Below are positions 1 through 9,342 of a stretch of DNA of 64,000 nt, piece by piece (position 1 is the first letter of the stretch; the number at the start of each line of letters is the position of its first letter). Position numbers and translations under genes: made by a program. The notes under the pieces are model-generated. The model was not told the DNA's origin and did no database searches. It saw nothing but the letters and a program-made list of their open reading frames with translations. Source of the DNA: a bacterium SCSIO 12827 (GTDB taxonomy: Bacteria; Pseudomonadota; Alphaproteobacteria; Rhodospirillales; Casp-alpha2); assembly GCA_024397995.1 (NCBI GenBank), contig CP073746.1, positions 3,842,001-3,906,000 of the forward strand, read 5' to 3'.

Positions 1-966
1 GGGATCACCGATGCTACGCAGATCGCGGACCGCTTGAAAGAGGTGCAGAAAGTGCTGGCGGGCCTCAATCCCCCACCAGCCTCAGAAGACGACAGCAACG
101 CTGTCCTCAAGGCCATGCTAGGCGCGGGCGGGTTCAACCTAGTAGGTGTGCTGCACAACGTCGCGACAGATACCCAGGGCTACGTTGCCGTGAAGATGCC
201 TGACCCAAACTCTGCAGGGGATTATACGGCGAATCAGGGGCTCCTCGTTCTTGCCTTCCGCGGCACAAAGCAACCGAAGGATTGGATGACCAATCTCGAT
301 GTCCGCCCGGAACCGGTTCGTTTACACGGCAAGGGGGCGATCCGAGGTAATCTGCACAAAGGCTTCCACGACGCATACAAATCCGTCGAGGTGCAGGTCG
401 GCGTTCTGCTGGCCAAACATCCAGACGTACCGCTCTACATCACAGGTCATTCCTTGGGCGGTGCCTTGGCGGTGACGGCGACCTGGTTCCAGCTCTGCCG
501 GTCACTTGCTGCTTGTTATACCTTTGGTGCCCCCCGTGTTTGCGATCAAGACCTGATGGACGAGTTCAAGACCCCCATCTATCGGATCGTCAATGGGCCG
601 GATCCGGTGCCTTTCGTGCCGCCGTCGGGGGCGGCTATTAATTTCTTCAAGGGGCTGACCCGGCTGATGGCCGCATTACTCCCGTTCTTCGGCTTTTTCG
701 ACAAGCTGACGGACCTTCTGATCAAACAGCAAAAATTCCGCCACGCGGGAAATATGCGCTACCTCACTGTCTGTGCGCCGGGCCCGAATGGCGACTATCC
801 CGACCTGCGCTTGGAATATGGTCTGTCGACCCTCGGGCGTCTGGGCCGATACTTCAATCTCATCCGGTCGGGCGAAGCGAACAGAATTGACCGCTATCAC
901 GATATGAAGCAGTACAAGGACAAGCTGGCTGCATTCGCCCGGTGCCGGAACCGGCGGGAATCCTAA
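1..966 (+). CDS. Class-3 lipase-like alpha/beta hydrolase (5' end cut)
   Basis: Predicted serine esterase or triacylglycerol lipase of the Lipase_3 family. The frame is open to the window's first base, so the true start lies upstream; a TTG at 34 is only an internal candidate. Numbering from base 1, the nucleophile elbow GHSLGG puts Ser at residue 151. A plausible Asp follows at 201 (NGPDPVPF) and His at 300 (RYHDMK), completing a triad in the right order. A hydrophobic stretch around residues 215-235 may form a lid or membrane contact. No signal peptide can be judged because the N-terminus is missing. Its base composition is somewhat less GC-rich than the next genes. It converges on the comM-like gene, and the two stop codons overlap at 963-966. 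Family is confident; substrate is unknown. Confidence 0.8.
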   Translation, partial: GITDATQIADRLKEVQKVLAGLNPPPASEDDSNAVLKAMLGAGGFNLVGVLHNVATDTQGYVAVKMPDPNSAGDYTANQGLLVLAFRGTKQPKDWMTNLDVRPEPVRLHGKGAIRGNLHKGFHDAYKSVEVQVGVLLAKHPDVPLYITGHSLGGALAVTATWFQLCRSLAACYTFGAPRVCDQDLMDEFKTPIYRIVNGPDPVPFVPPSGAAINFFKGLTRLMAALLPFFGFFDKLTDLLIKQQKFRHAGNMRYLTVCAPGPNGDYPDLRLEYGLSTLGRLGRYFNLIRSGEANRIDRYHDMKQYKDKLAAFARCRNRRES

Positions 967-2498
967 AAACTGGTGACGGCGCCGCGACCCGGCGCCAGGC
1001 GCCGGAACGACAGCGCTTCGGCGACATGCAGGCGCGCCACGCCGTCGGACCGGTCCATGTCGGCCAGGGTGCGGGCGACGCGCAGCACCCGGTGATAGCC
1101 CCGGGCGCTGAGACCCAGGCGCGCCGCCGCGTCCACCAGCAGTTTGCGGCCCGCGTCATCCGGTCTGGCGACCCGGTCGAGCAACTCGCCATCGGCCTGG
1201 GCGTTGGTGCGGATTCCCGTGGCCTTTTCCCGTTTGTAACGGTCGGCCTGAATCTCGCGGGCCTGGGCGACCCGGGCCGCGACTTGGGCGCTGCCCTCGC
1301 CGGGCGGCGGCAGGTCGAGGTCGAGCGGGCTGACCGCCGGCACGTCCAAGTGAATGTCGATGCGGTCGAACAGGGGGCCGGAAATGCGGCCTTGATAATC
1401 TTCCGCGCATTTTGGGGCTTTTGAACAGGCCTGCGCCGCGTCGCCGAGATAGCCGCAGCGGCAGGGGTTCATGGCGGCGATCAATTGGAACCGTGCCGGA
1501 TAGGTGACATGGGCATTGGCCCGGGCCACGGCGGCGCGCCCGGTTTCCAGCGGCTGGCGCAGGCTTTCCAGGGTGGGGCGCTGGAATTCCGGCAGTTCGT
1601 CCAGGAACAGCACGCCCTGATGGGCGAGCGAGACCTCGCCGGGCCGAACCCGCATGCCGCCGCCGATCAGGGCCGGCAGGGACGCCGAATGGTGCGGATC
1701 GCGGAACGGCCGCTGGCGGGACAGGCCGCCGCCGGTCAACTCTCCGGCCAGGCTCTGGACCATGGAGACCTCGAGAATTTCTTCAGGCGCCAGCGGCGGC
1801 AGCAGCCCGGGCAGGCGCTGCGCCAACATGGATTTCCCGGCCCCCGGCGGGCCGACCATCAGCAGGTTATGGCCGCCGCTGGCCGCGATCTCCAATCCCC
1901 GCTTGGCCGTTTCCTGGCCCTTGATGTCGGCCAGGTCCGGATATTGTGCTGGTTCCCCGGCCTCGGGCCGGGCCGGCGGGGCCAGTACCTGGCTGCCCTT
2001 GAAGTGATTGACGAGCGCGAGAAGATTGGGCGCGGCCAGGATGTCGGTCCCGCCGGCCCAGGCGGCTTCGCCGCCCTGCGCCGCCGGGCAGATCAAGCCT
2101 AAGTCCCTGGCGTTGGCATGGACGGCGGCCGGCAATACCCCGGCGACCGGGGCCAGCGCCCCGTCGAGCGCCAGTTCGCCCAGGGCCAGATAGCGCGCCA
2201 TGTCGTCGGCGGGCAGTACGTCCATGGCGGTCAGCAGGGCAAGCGCGATGGGCAGATCGAAATGGCTGCCTTCCTTGGCCAGGTCGGCGGGCGCCAGGTT
2301 GACGGTGATGCGCTTGGGCGGCAGGGCCAGGCCCATGGCGTGGAGGGCGGCGCGCACACGCTCCCGGCTTTCCGCGACCGCCTTGTCCGGCAGGCCGACC
2401 ACGGAAAAGGCGGGCAGGCCGCCGGTCATCTGCACCTGGACGTCGACGTCCAGAACGTCGATGCCCTGAAAGGCGGCGGTGGCGATGCGTGCGACCAT
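963..2498 (-). CDS. comM: YifB/ComM-family Mg-chelatase-like AAA+ ATPase
   Basis: AAA+ protein of the YifB/ComM family. In naturally transformable bacteria ComM is a hexameric helicase acting on branched DNA during integration; in other species its role is less clear. An N-terminal ChlI-like domain covers roughly residues 1-170. Walker A (GPPGAGKS) is at 216-223 and Walker B (LFLDE) at 297-301. A Cys-rich patch (CRCGY and two further Cys) follows at about 345-370, and a C-terminal Mg-chelatase domain ends the protein. The ATG at 2498 (MVARIATAAF) gives 511 residues, the family norm; an in-frame start 27 codons upstream adds sequence unlike the family. It is the last gene of a leftward series. 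Confidence 0.88.
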   Translation of the reverse strand: MVARIATAAFQGIDVLDVDVQVQMTGGLPAFSVVGLPDKAVAESRERVRAALHAMGLALPPKRITVNLAPADLAKEGSHFDLPIALALLTAMDVLPADDMARYLALGELALDGALAPVAGVLPAAVHANARDLGLICPAAQGGEAAWAGGTDILAAPNLLALVNHFKGSQVLAPPARPEAGEPAQYPDLADIKGQETAKRGLEIAASGGHNLLMVGPPGAGKSMLAQRLPGLLPPLAPEEILEVSMVQSLAGELTGGGLSRQRPFRDPHHSASLPALIGGGMRVRPGEVSLAHQGVLFLDELPEFQRPTLESLRQPLETGRAAVARANAHVTYPARFQLIAAMNPCRCGYLGDAAQACSKAPKCAEDYQGRISGPLFDRIDIHLDVPAVSPLDLDLPPPGEGSAQVAARVAQAREIQADRYKREKATGIRTNAQADGELLDRVARPDDAGRKLLVDAAARLGLSARGYHRVLRVARTLADMDRSDGVARLHVAEALSFRRLAPGRGAVTSF

Positions 2499-2595
2499 CG
2501 TCGGCCCCTTCTTCTCAACCCCTGTTGGTTGGAAGATAAGATACCTTTTCGCGAAAGAGGAAAACCCCCCACGCGGCAAAGAGGCGTGATTTTGC

Positions 2596-3111
2596 CTAAG
2601 CCAGATCCCGGGGCCGCACGAACCTTTGCAGCACGCCGGACCCTTCGCTGATTTTGGTCCAGCTGTCCCGCGCGAAGCGGATTTCGGCGAGGGCGGCGGT
2701 CGGGTACTTTTCCGCCAGATTTGCCAGGGCCTTGGCCTTGCCGGTTCCGGCCAGGCGATGGGCCAGGTCCTCGATCTCCGGGTTATGGCCGATCAGCAGC
2801 AGGCGGTCGCAGTCGTCGGGCACGCGGCGCAGCGCCGCCAGGAGGGCGGCCGAGGACACGGCGTAAAGCCCCTTGCTGATGCGCACGGGAATCTCTTGGC
2901 CCAGTTCGGGCGCGATCAGATCCCAGGTTTCCTGGGCACGCCGCGCCGTGGAGCACAGCACCAGATCGGGGGTCAGGCCCTCCGCCAAAAGATAGCGGCC
3001 CATGCGGGGGGCGGCGTCGTGTCCGCGCGGGGCGAGCGGACGGTCGATGTCGTCAAGCCCGGACGCGGCCCAGTCGGATTTGGCGTGGCGCAGCAGAAGA
3101 AGTGTTTTCAC
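2596..3111 (-). CDS. sixA: SixA-like histidine phosphatase
   Basis: Histidine phosphatase (phosphoglycerate mutase-like) superfamily, 171 residues, the size of SixA proteins, which dephosphorylate phosphohistidine on signalling or PTS proteins. The catalytic RHA motif is at residues 8-10 (LLRHAKSDWA). The RPLAPRG segment and the second His in LLLIGHNPEIEDLA match the family. The start lies 4 bases past the stop of the upstream dienelactone hydrolase gene at 3116, so the two are probably co-transcribed. The substrate cannot be read from sequence, and the symbol is a family-level name. Confidence 0.78.
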   Translation of the reverse strand: MKTLLLLRHAKSDWAASGLDDIDRPLAPRGHDAAPRMGRYLLAEGLTPDLVLCSTARRAQETWDLIAPELGQEIPVRISKGLYAVSSAALLAALRRVPDDCDRLLLIGHNPEIEDLAHRLAGTGKAKALANLAEKYPTAALAEIRFARDSWTKISEGSGVLQRFVRPRDLA

Positions 3112-3115
3112 GATG

Positions 3116-3877
3116 CTATTTGCGCTTCGCCGGGGCGGCTTTTTTCAGGTTGCGGTCCCACAGGGCGAACAGCTTGTCCCAGGCGGCCTCCGCCTGTACC
3201 GGCGTATAGACCAGGCGTTCGGCGAACTGGAAGCCGTGCTGCGTGCCCTTGAGTTGCAGGACGGTCGCCTTCACGCCGGTCTTCTTGATCGCCTTCTTCA
3301 GGGCCTCGACCGTTGCCTGCGGCACGTGGGCGTCCGTCTCGGCGAAGATGAACAGCAATTCGCCCTGGACCTGATCCAACAGCAGATGCGGCGAATCTTC
3401 CTTGTCCGTGACGATGCCGACCCCGTACATGCTGGCCGCCGCCTTGATGCGCGTCGGGAAGCGCCCGGCGACGGTGGTGACGTAACGTCCGCTCATGCAA
3501 TAGCCGACACAGCCGACCGGCCCGGCGGCGACGTCGGCTTGGGCGTCAAGGAAGGCGAGAATGCCCGCGGTGTCGTCGGTTACGTCGGCATTGGTCAGGG
3601 AATTCATCGCTTCCCGCCAGACGTTGGTCATGGCGTCCGTGCGCCGGGTGTTGTCGAGGCGCAGGGTGCCGAGCCGGTAATACATGTCCGGCAGGATGCA
3701 GTAGTAACCTGCTTTCGCTATTCTTCGGGCCATGTTGCAGAGTTCCTCGCGGAAGCCCGGCGCGTCCATGTAGAAGATGATCGCCGGAAACGGCCCACCC
3801 GCGTCGGGCCGCGCGACGAAGGACGGCATGCGCCCGTACTTGGTCGGCACCTCGACCATTCCTTCAATAAGCGCCAT
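3116..3877 (-). CDS. Dienelactone hydrolase family protein
   Basis: Cytoplasmic alpha/beta hydrolase of the dienelactone hydrolase family, 253 residues. The nucleophile is Cys127 in GYCMSG, with Asp182 (FAETDAH) and His214 (GTQHGF), the Cys-Asp-His triad typical of the family. Family members open lactone rings in aromatic catabolism, but many are general esterases. No aromatic-degradation genes lie nearby, so the substrate is open. An AGGGAG ribosome-binding sequence precedes the ATG at 3877. It sits between gshB and the sixA-like gene on the same strand. Confidence 0.82.
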   Translation of the reverse strand: MALIEGMVEVPTKYGRMPSFVARPDAGGPFPAIIFYMDAPGFREELCNMARRIAKAGYYCILPDMYYRLGTLRLDNTRRTDAMTNVWREAMNSLTNADVTDDTAGILAFLDAQADVAAGPVGCVGYCMSGRYVTTVAGRFPTRIKAAASMYGVGIVTDKEDSPHLLLDQVQGELLFIFAETDAHVPQATVEALKKAIKKTGVKATVLQLKGTQHGFQFAERLVYTPVQAEAAWDKLFALWDRNLKKAAPAKRK

Positions 3878-3909
3878 TGCGTTTCTCCCTTTGCGTTTCT
3901 TGTCGCGGC

Positions 3910-4848
3910 TTAAAGCCGTGCCTCGATGGCGTCCCAGATGTCGCTTTCCAGGCTGACGCCGTCGAAGCGGTTGATTTCCTGCAAGCCCGTCGGCGAGGTC
4001 ACGTTGATTTCCGTGAGATAGCCGCCAATGACATCAATACCAACGAAGATCAGGCCACGGGCCTTCAGCTCGGGCGCCAGGGCGGCGCAGATTTCGCGTT
4101 CGCGCGCGGTCAGTTCGGACTTCAGCGGCTTGCCGCCGACATGCATGTTGGATCGGCTTTCGCCCGCTGCCGGCACGCGGTTGACGGCACCCGCGACCTC
4201 GCCATCGATCAGGATGATGCGCTTGTCGCCCTGGCGCACGTCCTTCAGATAGGCCTGGACGATGACCGGCTCGCGGAACATCTCGGTGAACATTTCCAGC
4301 AGCGAATTCAGGTTCTCGTCCCCAGGCGTGATGTGGAACACGCCGGCCCCGCCGTTGCCGTAGAGCGGCTTGACGATGATGTCCTTGTGCTCTTCCCGGA
4401 AGGCCAGGATGTCTTGGCGGTTGGTCGCGATCAGGGTCGGCGGCATGAACTGGGCGAAGCGGGTGACGAACAATTTCTCCGGCGCGTTGCGCACCTCGGC
4501 CGGGTTGTTCACCACCAGGGTCTTGGGGTGGACCATCTCCAGAAGATGGGTCGCCGTGATATAGGCCATGTCGAAGGGCGGGTCCTGGCGCATCAGGACC
4601 ACGTCCGTGTCGGCCAGATCGATGCGCGATTTCTCGCCCAGGGTGAAATGGTTGCCCGCCTCGCGCCGCACCTCCATGGGTTCGGCCCAGGCGGTCACCC
4701 GGCCGTGATGGTAGGCAAGGTCGCCCGGCAGATAGTGCAGCAGCTTGTGCCCGCGGCGCTGGGCTTCCAGGGCCAGGACGAAGGTGCTGTCGCCGGTGAT
4801 GTCGATGGACGACACATGGTCCATCTGAATGGCCACGGTAAGCGCCAT
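3910..4848 (-). CDS. gshB: Glutathione synthetase
   Basis: ATP-grasp ligase joining gamma-glutamylcysteine and glycine to make glutathione, the second step of the pathway. It has 312 residues, a normal length. The N-terminal [15 protein letters not shown] region, the [11 protein letters not shown] motif, the [14 protein letters not shown] nucleotide-binding segment and the C-terminal [12 protein letters not shown] metal/substrate segment are all present. AAGGA precedes the ATG by about 8 bases. gshA is not in the window. The neighbouring SirB1-type gene and yraN/rsmI farther upstream reproduce an arrangement common in Rhodospirillales. Confidence 0.95.
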   Translation of the reverse strand: MALTVAIQMDHVSSIDITGDSTFVLALEAQRRGHKLLHYLPGDLAYHHGRVTAWAEPMEVRREAGNHFTLGEKSRIDLADTDVVLMRQDPPFDMAYITATHLLEMVHPKTLVVNNPAEVRNAPEKLFVTRFAQFMPPTLIATNRQDILAFREEHKDIIVKPLYGNGGAGVFHITPGDENLNSLLEMFTEMFREPVIVQAYLKDVRQGDKRIILIDGEVAGAVNRVPAAGESRSNMHVGGKPLKSELTAREREICAALAPELKARGLIFVGIDVIGGYLTEINVTSPTGLQEINRFDGVSLESDIWDAIEARL

Positions 4849-4903
4849 GGGAAAATCCTTATCCTTCGGCCGATTGGGGGAGCGTGGGGCAGGGGCCGGC
4901 CGG

Positions 4904-5752
4904 CTAATTTAACTTGGCCCGCAATTCCTGCAACAGCAAGGACGCCTCATATCCGTTTTCCTCGCCGGGGGCGCGCTTTAGGTATTCCTCCAGCGCCTCG
5001 ACGGCGCGGGCGACGCGGTCAAGCCGCGCGTTGACGATCCCGGCTTCGCGCCACAGATGCCCGGTATCGGGGGCGATCGACAGCATCAGGGAAATCGTGT
5101 CGGCGGCGTCGGCCAATTCGCCCCGCTGCATCTGGCGCACGCGGATATTGTCCTCCAGGCGCAGCACGACCTGCCGTGCCGTCATTTCCGAGAGATAGCG
5201 CGGATGCAGTTCGGCATCGGACCCGGCCATGGTCTTCAGCATGCCGCGCAGGTCCGGCGGCGTCAGTTCGCGCCCGCCTTCGAACAGGTCGAGGATCATG
5301 CGCCCGCCGGCATCCTCCAGGCGGACCAGGAAGCGGCCCGGAAAATCCAGGCCGACCAGGGACCAGCCCAGGCGGTTGCAGACTTCCATGTAGACAATGC
5401 CGAGGGCCACCGGCAAGCCGCGCCGCGTGTCGATGACGCGGGCCAGGTTGGCGGCGTCCAGATCCTCGAACACGCTTTCGTTGCCGCCGTATCCGTAGCG
5501 CCGATCGATGACCTGGATCAGGGCCTCGTACTGGTCCGCCAGGGTCGGCATGCCGGGGCCGGCGTAATCGGCGACCTCCTTGGTCAGGCGCGCAAAATGA
5601 CGTTCATAAGGCCCCAGGTTGAGACCCGGCAGGCGTGCCGCCGCCAGATGCAGGGCGGCGTCGGCGATGGGAAAGTCGGCATCGTCCCGGCGGCCGATCT
5701 CGCCGAGCGCGCGCCGAACGTCGTCGGCCAGGATGCCGGGATTGCCGGCCAT
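4904..5752 (-). CDS. SirB1 family protein (transglutaminase-like fold plus TPR)
   Basis: Conserved SirB1-family protein, 282 residues. The central block [21 protein letters not shown] contains a candidate Cys, and [21 protein letters not shown] follows. The C-terminal part has helices resembling tetratricopeptide repeats. The family has a transglutaminase-like fold, but its biochemical role is not settled. The gene begins 3 bases after the stop of the upstream BON lipoprotein gene, so the two are probably co-transcribed. Confidence 0.8.
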   Translation of the reverse strand: MAGNPGILADDVRRALGEIGRRDDADFPIADAALHLAAARLPGLNLGPYERHFARLTKEVADYAGPGMPTLADQYEALIQVIDRRYGYGGNESVFEDLDAANLARVIDTRRGLPVALGIVYMEVCNRLGWSLVGLDFPGRFLVRLEDAGGRMILDLFEGGRELTPPDLRGMLKTMAGSDAELHPRYLSEMTARQVVLRLEDNIRVRQMQRGELADAADTISLMLSIAPDTGHLWREAGIVNARLDRVARAVEALEEYLKRAPGEENGYEASLLLQELRAKLN

Positions 5753-5755
5753 TGC

Positions 5756-6430
5756 TCAGGACGCCTTCTTCGGTTGATCGGCGGCGGGGGCGTCAGGGGC
5801 TTTGATGCGGACATGGCTGATCACGTCGCGGACCCGGGAAATGCCCCGGGCATGGCCCAGCACGCGGTCGAGCTCGGCCTGGCTTTGCGCGGCACCCAGC
5901 AGGTAGACCACGGCGTTTTCCGTCTCGATGATGTAGTTGATGGCCTGGACGTCCTTGTCGAAGGTCAATTTGGTCGTCAACTGGGCCGAAATCCAACTGT
6001 CGATCGCCGAATCAGACAGCGACGTGTCGCCGACGGCCAGTTCGTTGATGACTTCCTCGATGCCCTCGACCTCCCAGGTCAGGCGCACGGCCTTGGCGCG
6101 GATGTCCTCGGTCTTGACCGTGCCGGTCAACATGGCGCGGCGGTTGTAGACCTTGACGCTGCCGTCGACGGCGAGCGTGTCGCCGGTTTCCAGGTCGTAG
6201 TTCAACCATTTGCCGCGCACCCGCGTGGCCAGGCCGGCGTCGCGGGCCACACCCTGCACTCCCCGGTCGTCCATGGCGGCGACGCCCACGGTCGCCCCCG
6301 CGCCGACGGCGGCGCCGACACAGCCGTTCAACCCGGTCGCGGCGCCCAGCAACAGCAGGGCGGCAAACACGCGGGGCAGGGCAGGGGTGGTGTGGGGTTT
6401 TGCTCGGGACGGTCGAATTGGTGCGGCCAT
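5756..6430 (-). CDS. BON-domain outer-membrane lipoprotein
   Basis: Predicted lipoprotein of 224 residues with a hydrophobic signal at about 20-33 and a lipobox-like LNGC placing the lipidated Cys at 37. Two BON domains follow, at roughly 65-130 and 135-205, including SDSAIDSWISAQL and GVRDV-like ends. The layout resembles OsmY/DolP-type periplasmic proteins that bind phospholipid and support outer-membrane integrity. The ATG at 6430 is chosen because a GGAG sits about 12 bases upstream; an ATG 7 codons earlier has no such site. It heads a leftward series ending in comM. Confidence 0.82.
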   Translation of the reverse strand: MAAPIRPSRAKPHTTPALPRVFAALLLLGAATGLNGCVGAAVGAGATVGVAAMDDRGVQGVARDAGLATRVRGKWLNYDLETGDTLAVDGSVKVYNRRAMLTGTVKTEDIRAKAVRLTWEVEGIEEVINELAVGDTSLSDSAIDSWISAQLTTKLTFDKDVQAINYIIETENAVVYLLGAAQSQAELDRVLGHARGISRVRDVISHVRIKAPDAPAADQPKKAS

Positions 6431-6577
6431 GGTGCTTGATATCTCCTGCATTGGACGGTCCCCGGTCGGCGGGCATTCTAGCGCCGGTCCGGGCCGGCGA
6501 CAAATTCTCCGGCGCGGGCTTCCGGGGATAAAGACACAGGATACAGGATGGAATATGCGGTTTTCATGGCACTGGGG

Positions 6578-6964
6578 TCAGCCCAGGCCGGGCCGCCAGG
6601 CGTCCTTCAGGTGTTTCAGCCGCCAGCCCCCGGCGACCACGATCAGATCGAATCGCCAATCCAGTCCGGCCAGGTCGGGGCGCGTGCGCATGAAGGCCTC
6701 GGCGGCGCGCAGGATGCGGTCCCGCTGGCGGGGGGCCAGGGCCTCCGTGCCGATCTCCAGGCTGGCCCGCGCCTTGATCTCGGCGAACACCAGGACCCGT
6801 CCTCGTCGCGCGATCAGGTCGATCTCGCCCGCGGGCGTGCGCGCCCGGCGGGCCAGGATGCGATGGCCCTTCAGGATCAGCAGCAAGGCGGCCAGCGCCT
6901 CCGCCCCGCGGCCGCGTCTTTCGGCGCGGCGGCGGCTGTCCGTGCCGGGCGCCGCTCGGGTCAT
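6578..6964 (-). CDS. yraN: YraN/UPF0102 family nuclease-like protein
   Basis: UPF0102 (YraN) family, 128 residues. It shows the family's compact endonuclease-like core: GHRILARRARTPAGEIDLIARRG, then VFAEIKAR, giving the E-x-D...E-x-K arrangement of PD-(D/E)XK folds. The cellular role is unestablished; it is often found beside rsmI, as here. Its ATG overlaps the rsmI stop codon in an ATGA, so the pair is translationally coupled. Confidence 0.88.
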   Translation of the reverse strand: MTRAAPGTDSRRRAERRGRGAEALAALLLILKGHRILARRARTPAGEIDLIARRGRVLVFAEIKARASLEIGTEALAPRQRDRILRAAEAFMRTRPDLAGLDWRFDLIVVAGGWRLKHLKDAWRPGLG

Positions 6965-7896
6965 CCTTGTTTGTGCGCCGGGGCGCGGGCCCGTTTCAGC
7001 TCCAGCGCCCGGGCATAGACGGCTTTGCGCGGTTGGCCGGTGCGCGCCGCGACCTCGGCCGCGGCGTCCTTGACCGACCCCTTGGCCAGGGCCTCGGCCA
7101 GCAAGGCGTCGATGTCCGCCGCCGTCGCCGCCGCCTCGGCGCCGGGCGGGCCGGTAACGACGCAGATTTCGCCCCGGGGCGGGCCGGCCTCGGCATAATG
7201 GGCGGCCAGTTCGTCCAACGTGCCGCGTCGAACTTCTTCGAATTTCTTGGTCAGCTCACGGGCCACGGCGGCCGGGCGGGGGCCCAGGACCTGGGCCATG
7301 TCGGCCAGGGATGCGGCCAGGCGCGGCCCCGATTCCATGAACATCAGGGTCGCCGGTACGGTGGCGATTTCCGCCAGGGCCGTGCGCCGGGCCGCCCCCT
7401 TGGCGGGCAGGAAGCCCTGAAAGAAGAAGCGGTCCGTCGGCAGTCCCGACAGGGTCAGCGCCATCAGCGGCGCCGACGGTCCCGGCATGGCGGTCACGGA
7501 AACGCCCTCTTCGACGCAGGCGGCGACCAGCTTGTAACCCGGGTCGGAGACCAGGGGCGTGCCGGCGTCCGACACCAACGCCACGCTGCCGCCGCTTTTA
7601 ATGCGTTCCATGATCTGCGGCCGGCGGTGGGCCGCGTTGTGGTCGTGATAGGCAAGCAGGCGGCCGTTGTCGCCGCGCTTGATGCCCAGGATCATCAGCA
7701 GCTTGCCGGTCACCCGGGTGTCCTCGCAGGCGATCAGATCGGCGCGGGCGAGAACCTCGCGCGCCCGGGCGCTGATGTCTCCGGCGTTGCCGATGGGTGT
7801 CGAGACCAGATACAGTGCGGCCTCCAACGGGGCGCCGTCCGGCGCCCGCACGTCCTTGGCAGAAATTTCCGGCGGATCATCGGATGAACAGGTCAT
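6961..7896 (-). CDS. rsmI: 16S rRNA (cytidine-1402-2'-O)-methyltransferase
   Basis: SAM-dependent tetrapyrrole-methylase-fold enzyme that 2'-O-methylates C1402 in the decoding centre of 16S rRNA. Signature segments are LYLVSTPIGNAGDIS at the N-terminus, LIACEDTRVTGKLL, and VALVSDAGTPLVSDPG. The ATG at 7896 gives 311 residues and has AAGGG about 13 bases upstream; the longer open frame adds 56 residues of Arg/Pro-rich sequence unlike the family. The first 13 bases overlap, head to head, the start of the divergent LpoA-like gene. yraN follows through an ATGA overlap. Confidence 0.93.
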   Translation of the reverse strand: MTCSSDDPPEISAKDVRAPDGAPLEAALYLVSTPIGNAGDISARAREVLARADLIACEDTRVTGKLLMILGIKRGDNGRLLAYHDHNAAHRRPQIMERIKSGGSVALVSDAGTPLVSDPGYKLVAACVEEGVSVTAMPGPSAPLMALTLSGLPTDRFFFQGFLPAKGAARRTALAEIATVPATLMFMESGPRLAASLADMAQVLGPRPAAVARELTKKFEEVRRGTLDELAAHYAEAGPPRGEICVVTGPPGAEAAATAADIDALLAEALAKGSVKDAAAEVAARTGQPRKAVYARALELKRARAPAHKQG

Positions 7897-9320
7897 ATTC
7901 GCAAAACGCCCTTTCGCGCCCGGTCGTGGCCGTGATCGCCCTGGCCGTGATGGTGCTGCCGTTGTTGGCCGCGTGCCAATCTTCGTCATTCGGCGGGTTA
8001 ATTCAAGGCGGCAAGTCCAAGTCGGAGACGCCGTCGCGGCCCATCGTCTCGGGTCCGCGCACACCGCCGCCGCCGACCTATGCGGTGACGCCGGTGCCGC
8101 GCCCGCCCCCGCCGCCCCTGACGCAAGCCGCCCCGGCGGAACCGGCCCAGGCCCAGACCACGACCATCACGGCACCCGACGACGGCGCGGTCCGGGTCGC
8201 CCTGCTGCTGCCGCTGTCGGGGCAGAACGCGGGCGTCGGCCAGGCGTTATTGAACGCGGCGCAGATGGCGCTGTTTTCCTTCGCCGACGACAAGTTCAAG
8301 CTTTTGACCCATGACACCCGGGGCACGCCCGAAGGGGCGGCCGAGGCGGTGCAGCTCGCCATCGGCGACGGGGCGCGGTTGATCCTGGGCCCGCTGCTGT
8401 CGGCCAACGTGCGTGGGGCCGCCTCCGTCGCGCGCCAGGCCGGGGTGCCGGTGATGGCCTTTTCCTCGGACCGTTCGGTCGCCGGTGACGGGGTTTTTAC
8501 CCTCGGCTTTCTGCCCCGCGCCCAGGTTGAGCGGGTGATCTCCTTTGCCCGTGAACGGGGGGTCGTGCGGTTCGCCGCCATGGCGCCGGACAATGCCTAT
8601 GGCCGCACGGTGCTGGATGCCTTCAAGGCCGCCGTCGGCCGCGCCGGCGGCGAGATCGCGCGGCTTGAGGTCTATAACCCCGACGCCGACGATTTCTCCG
8701 CCGTGGTCCGCGACATGGCCGATTACGAATTCCGCCGCCAGACCCTGCTCAATCAGAAGAAAGAGCTGGAGGGTAAGGAGGACGAAGTCTCCAAGGCCGC
8801 CTTGGCGCGCCTGGAGAATTTACAGACCATGGGCGACCTGCCCTATGACGCACTTCTGGTCGCCGATGGCGGCAAGCGCCTGCAGGCGATCGCGGCCTTG
8901 CTGCCGTTCTACGACATCGACCCCAACAAGGTGCGGATGCTGGGCACCGGACAATGGGACGAGCCGGGCATCGGCGCCGAGCCGGCCCTGGTTGGCGGCT
9001 GGTACGCGGCGCCGCCGCCGGGCCCGCGCGCCGGGTTCGAAAAGGAATATCAGGACGTTTACGGTGAAGCGCCGCCGCGGCTTGCGACCATCGCCTATGA
9101 CGCGGCGGCGCTTGCCGCCGTGCTGGCCCAATTGCCCGGGCCCGACCGCTTCACGGCCAAACTGATCGCCAATCCCAACGGCTTCGCCGGCCGCGACGGC
9201 ATCTTCCGCTTCCTGCCGGACGGCACGTCGGAACGGGGCCTTGCCATCCTTCAGGTCCGCCAGCGCGGCGCCGTGGTCATCGACAAGGCGCCGGCGACCT
9301 TCCAGGCGAACACGAATTAA
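7884..9320 (+). CDS. LpoA-like penicillin-binding protein activator lipoprotein
   Basis: Secreted lipoprotein of 478 residues. A signal sequence spans about 12-30 and ends in LLAAC, so Cys31 is the lipidation site. A Pro-rich linker (about 55-90) leads into a type-I periplasmic-binding fold (VALLLPLSGQNAGVGQALLNA onward). This is the architecture of the penicillin-binding protein activator family, which stimulates PBP1A in gammaproteobacteria; activity in this organism is inferred. The ATG at 7884 is preferred over an earlier in-frame ATG at 7797, which would add 29 Arg/Pro-rich residues before the signal peptide and overlap rsmI more deeply. Confidence 0.82.
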   Translation: MNRSYSQNALSRPVVAVIALAVMVLPLLAACQSSSFGGLIQGGKSKSETPSRPIVSGPRTPPPPTYAVTPVPRPPPPPLTQAAPAEPAQAQTTTITAPDDGAVRVALLLPLSGQNAGVGQALLNAAQMALFSFADDKFKLLTHDTRGTPEGAAEAVQLAIGDGARLILGPLLSANVRGAASVARQAGVPVMAFSSDRSVAGDGVFTLGFLPRAQVERVISFARERGVVRFAAMAPDNAYGRTVLDAFKAAVGRAGGEIARLEVYNPDADDFSAVVRDMADYEFRRQTLLNQKKELEGKEDEVSKAALARLENLQTMGDLPYDALLVADGGKRLQAIAALLPFYDIDPNKVRMLGTGQWDEPGIGAEPALVGGWYAAPPPGPRAGFEKEYQDVYGEAPPRLATIAYDAAALAAVLAQLPGPDRFTAKLIANPNGFAGRDGIFRFLPDGTSERGLAILQVRQRGAVVIDKAPATFQANTN

Positions 9321-9342
9321 TTTAAGAGACCAGCCCGCCCGG

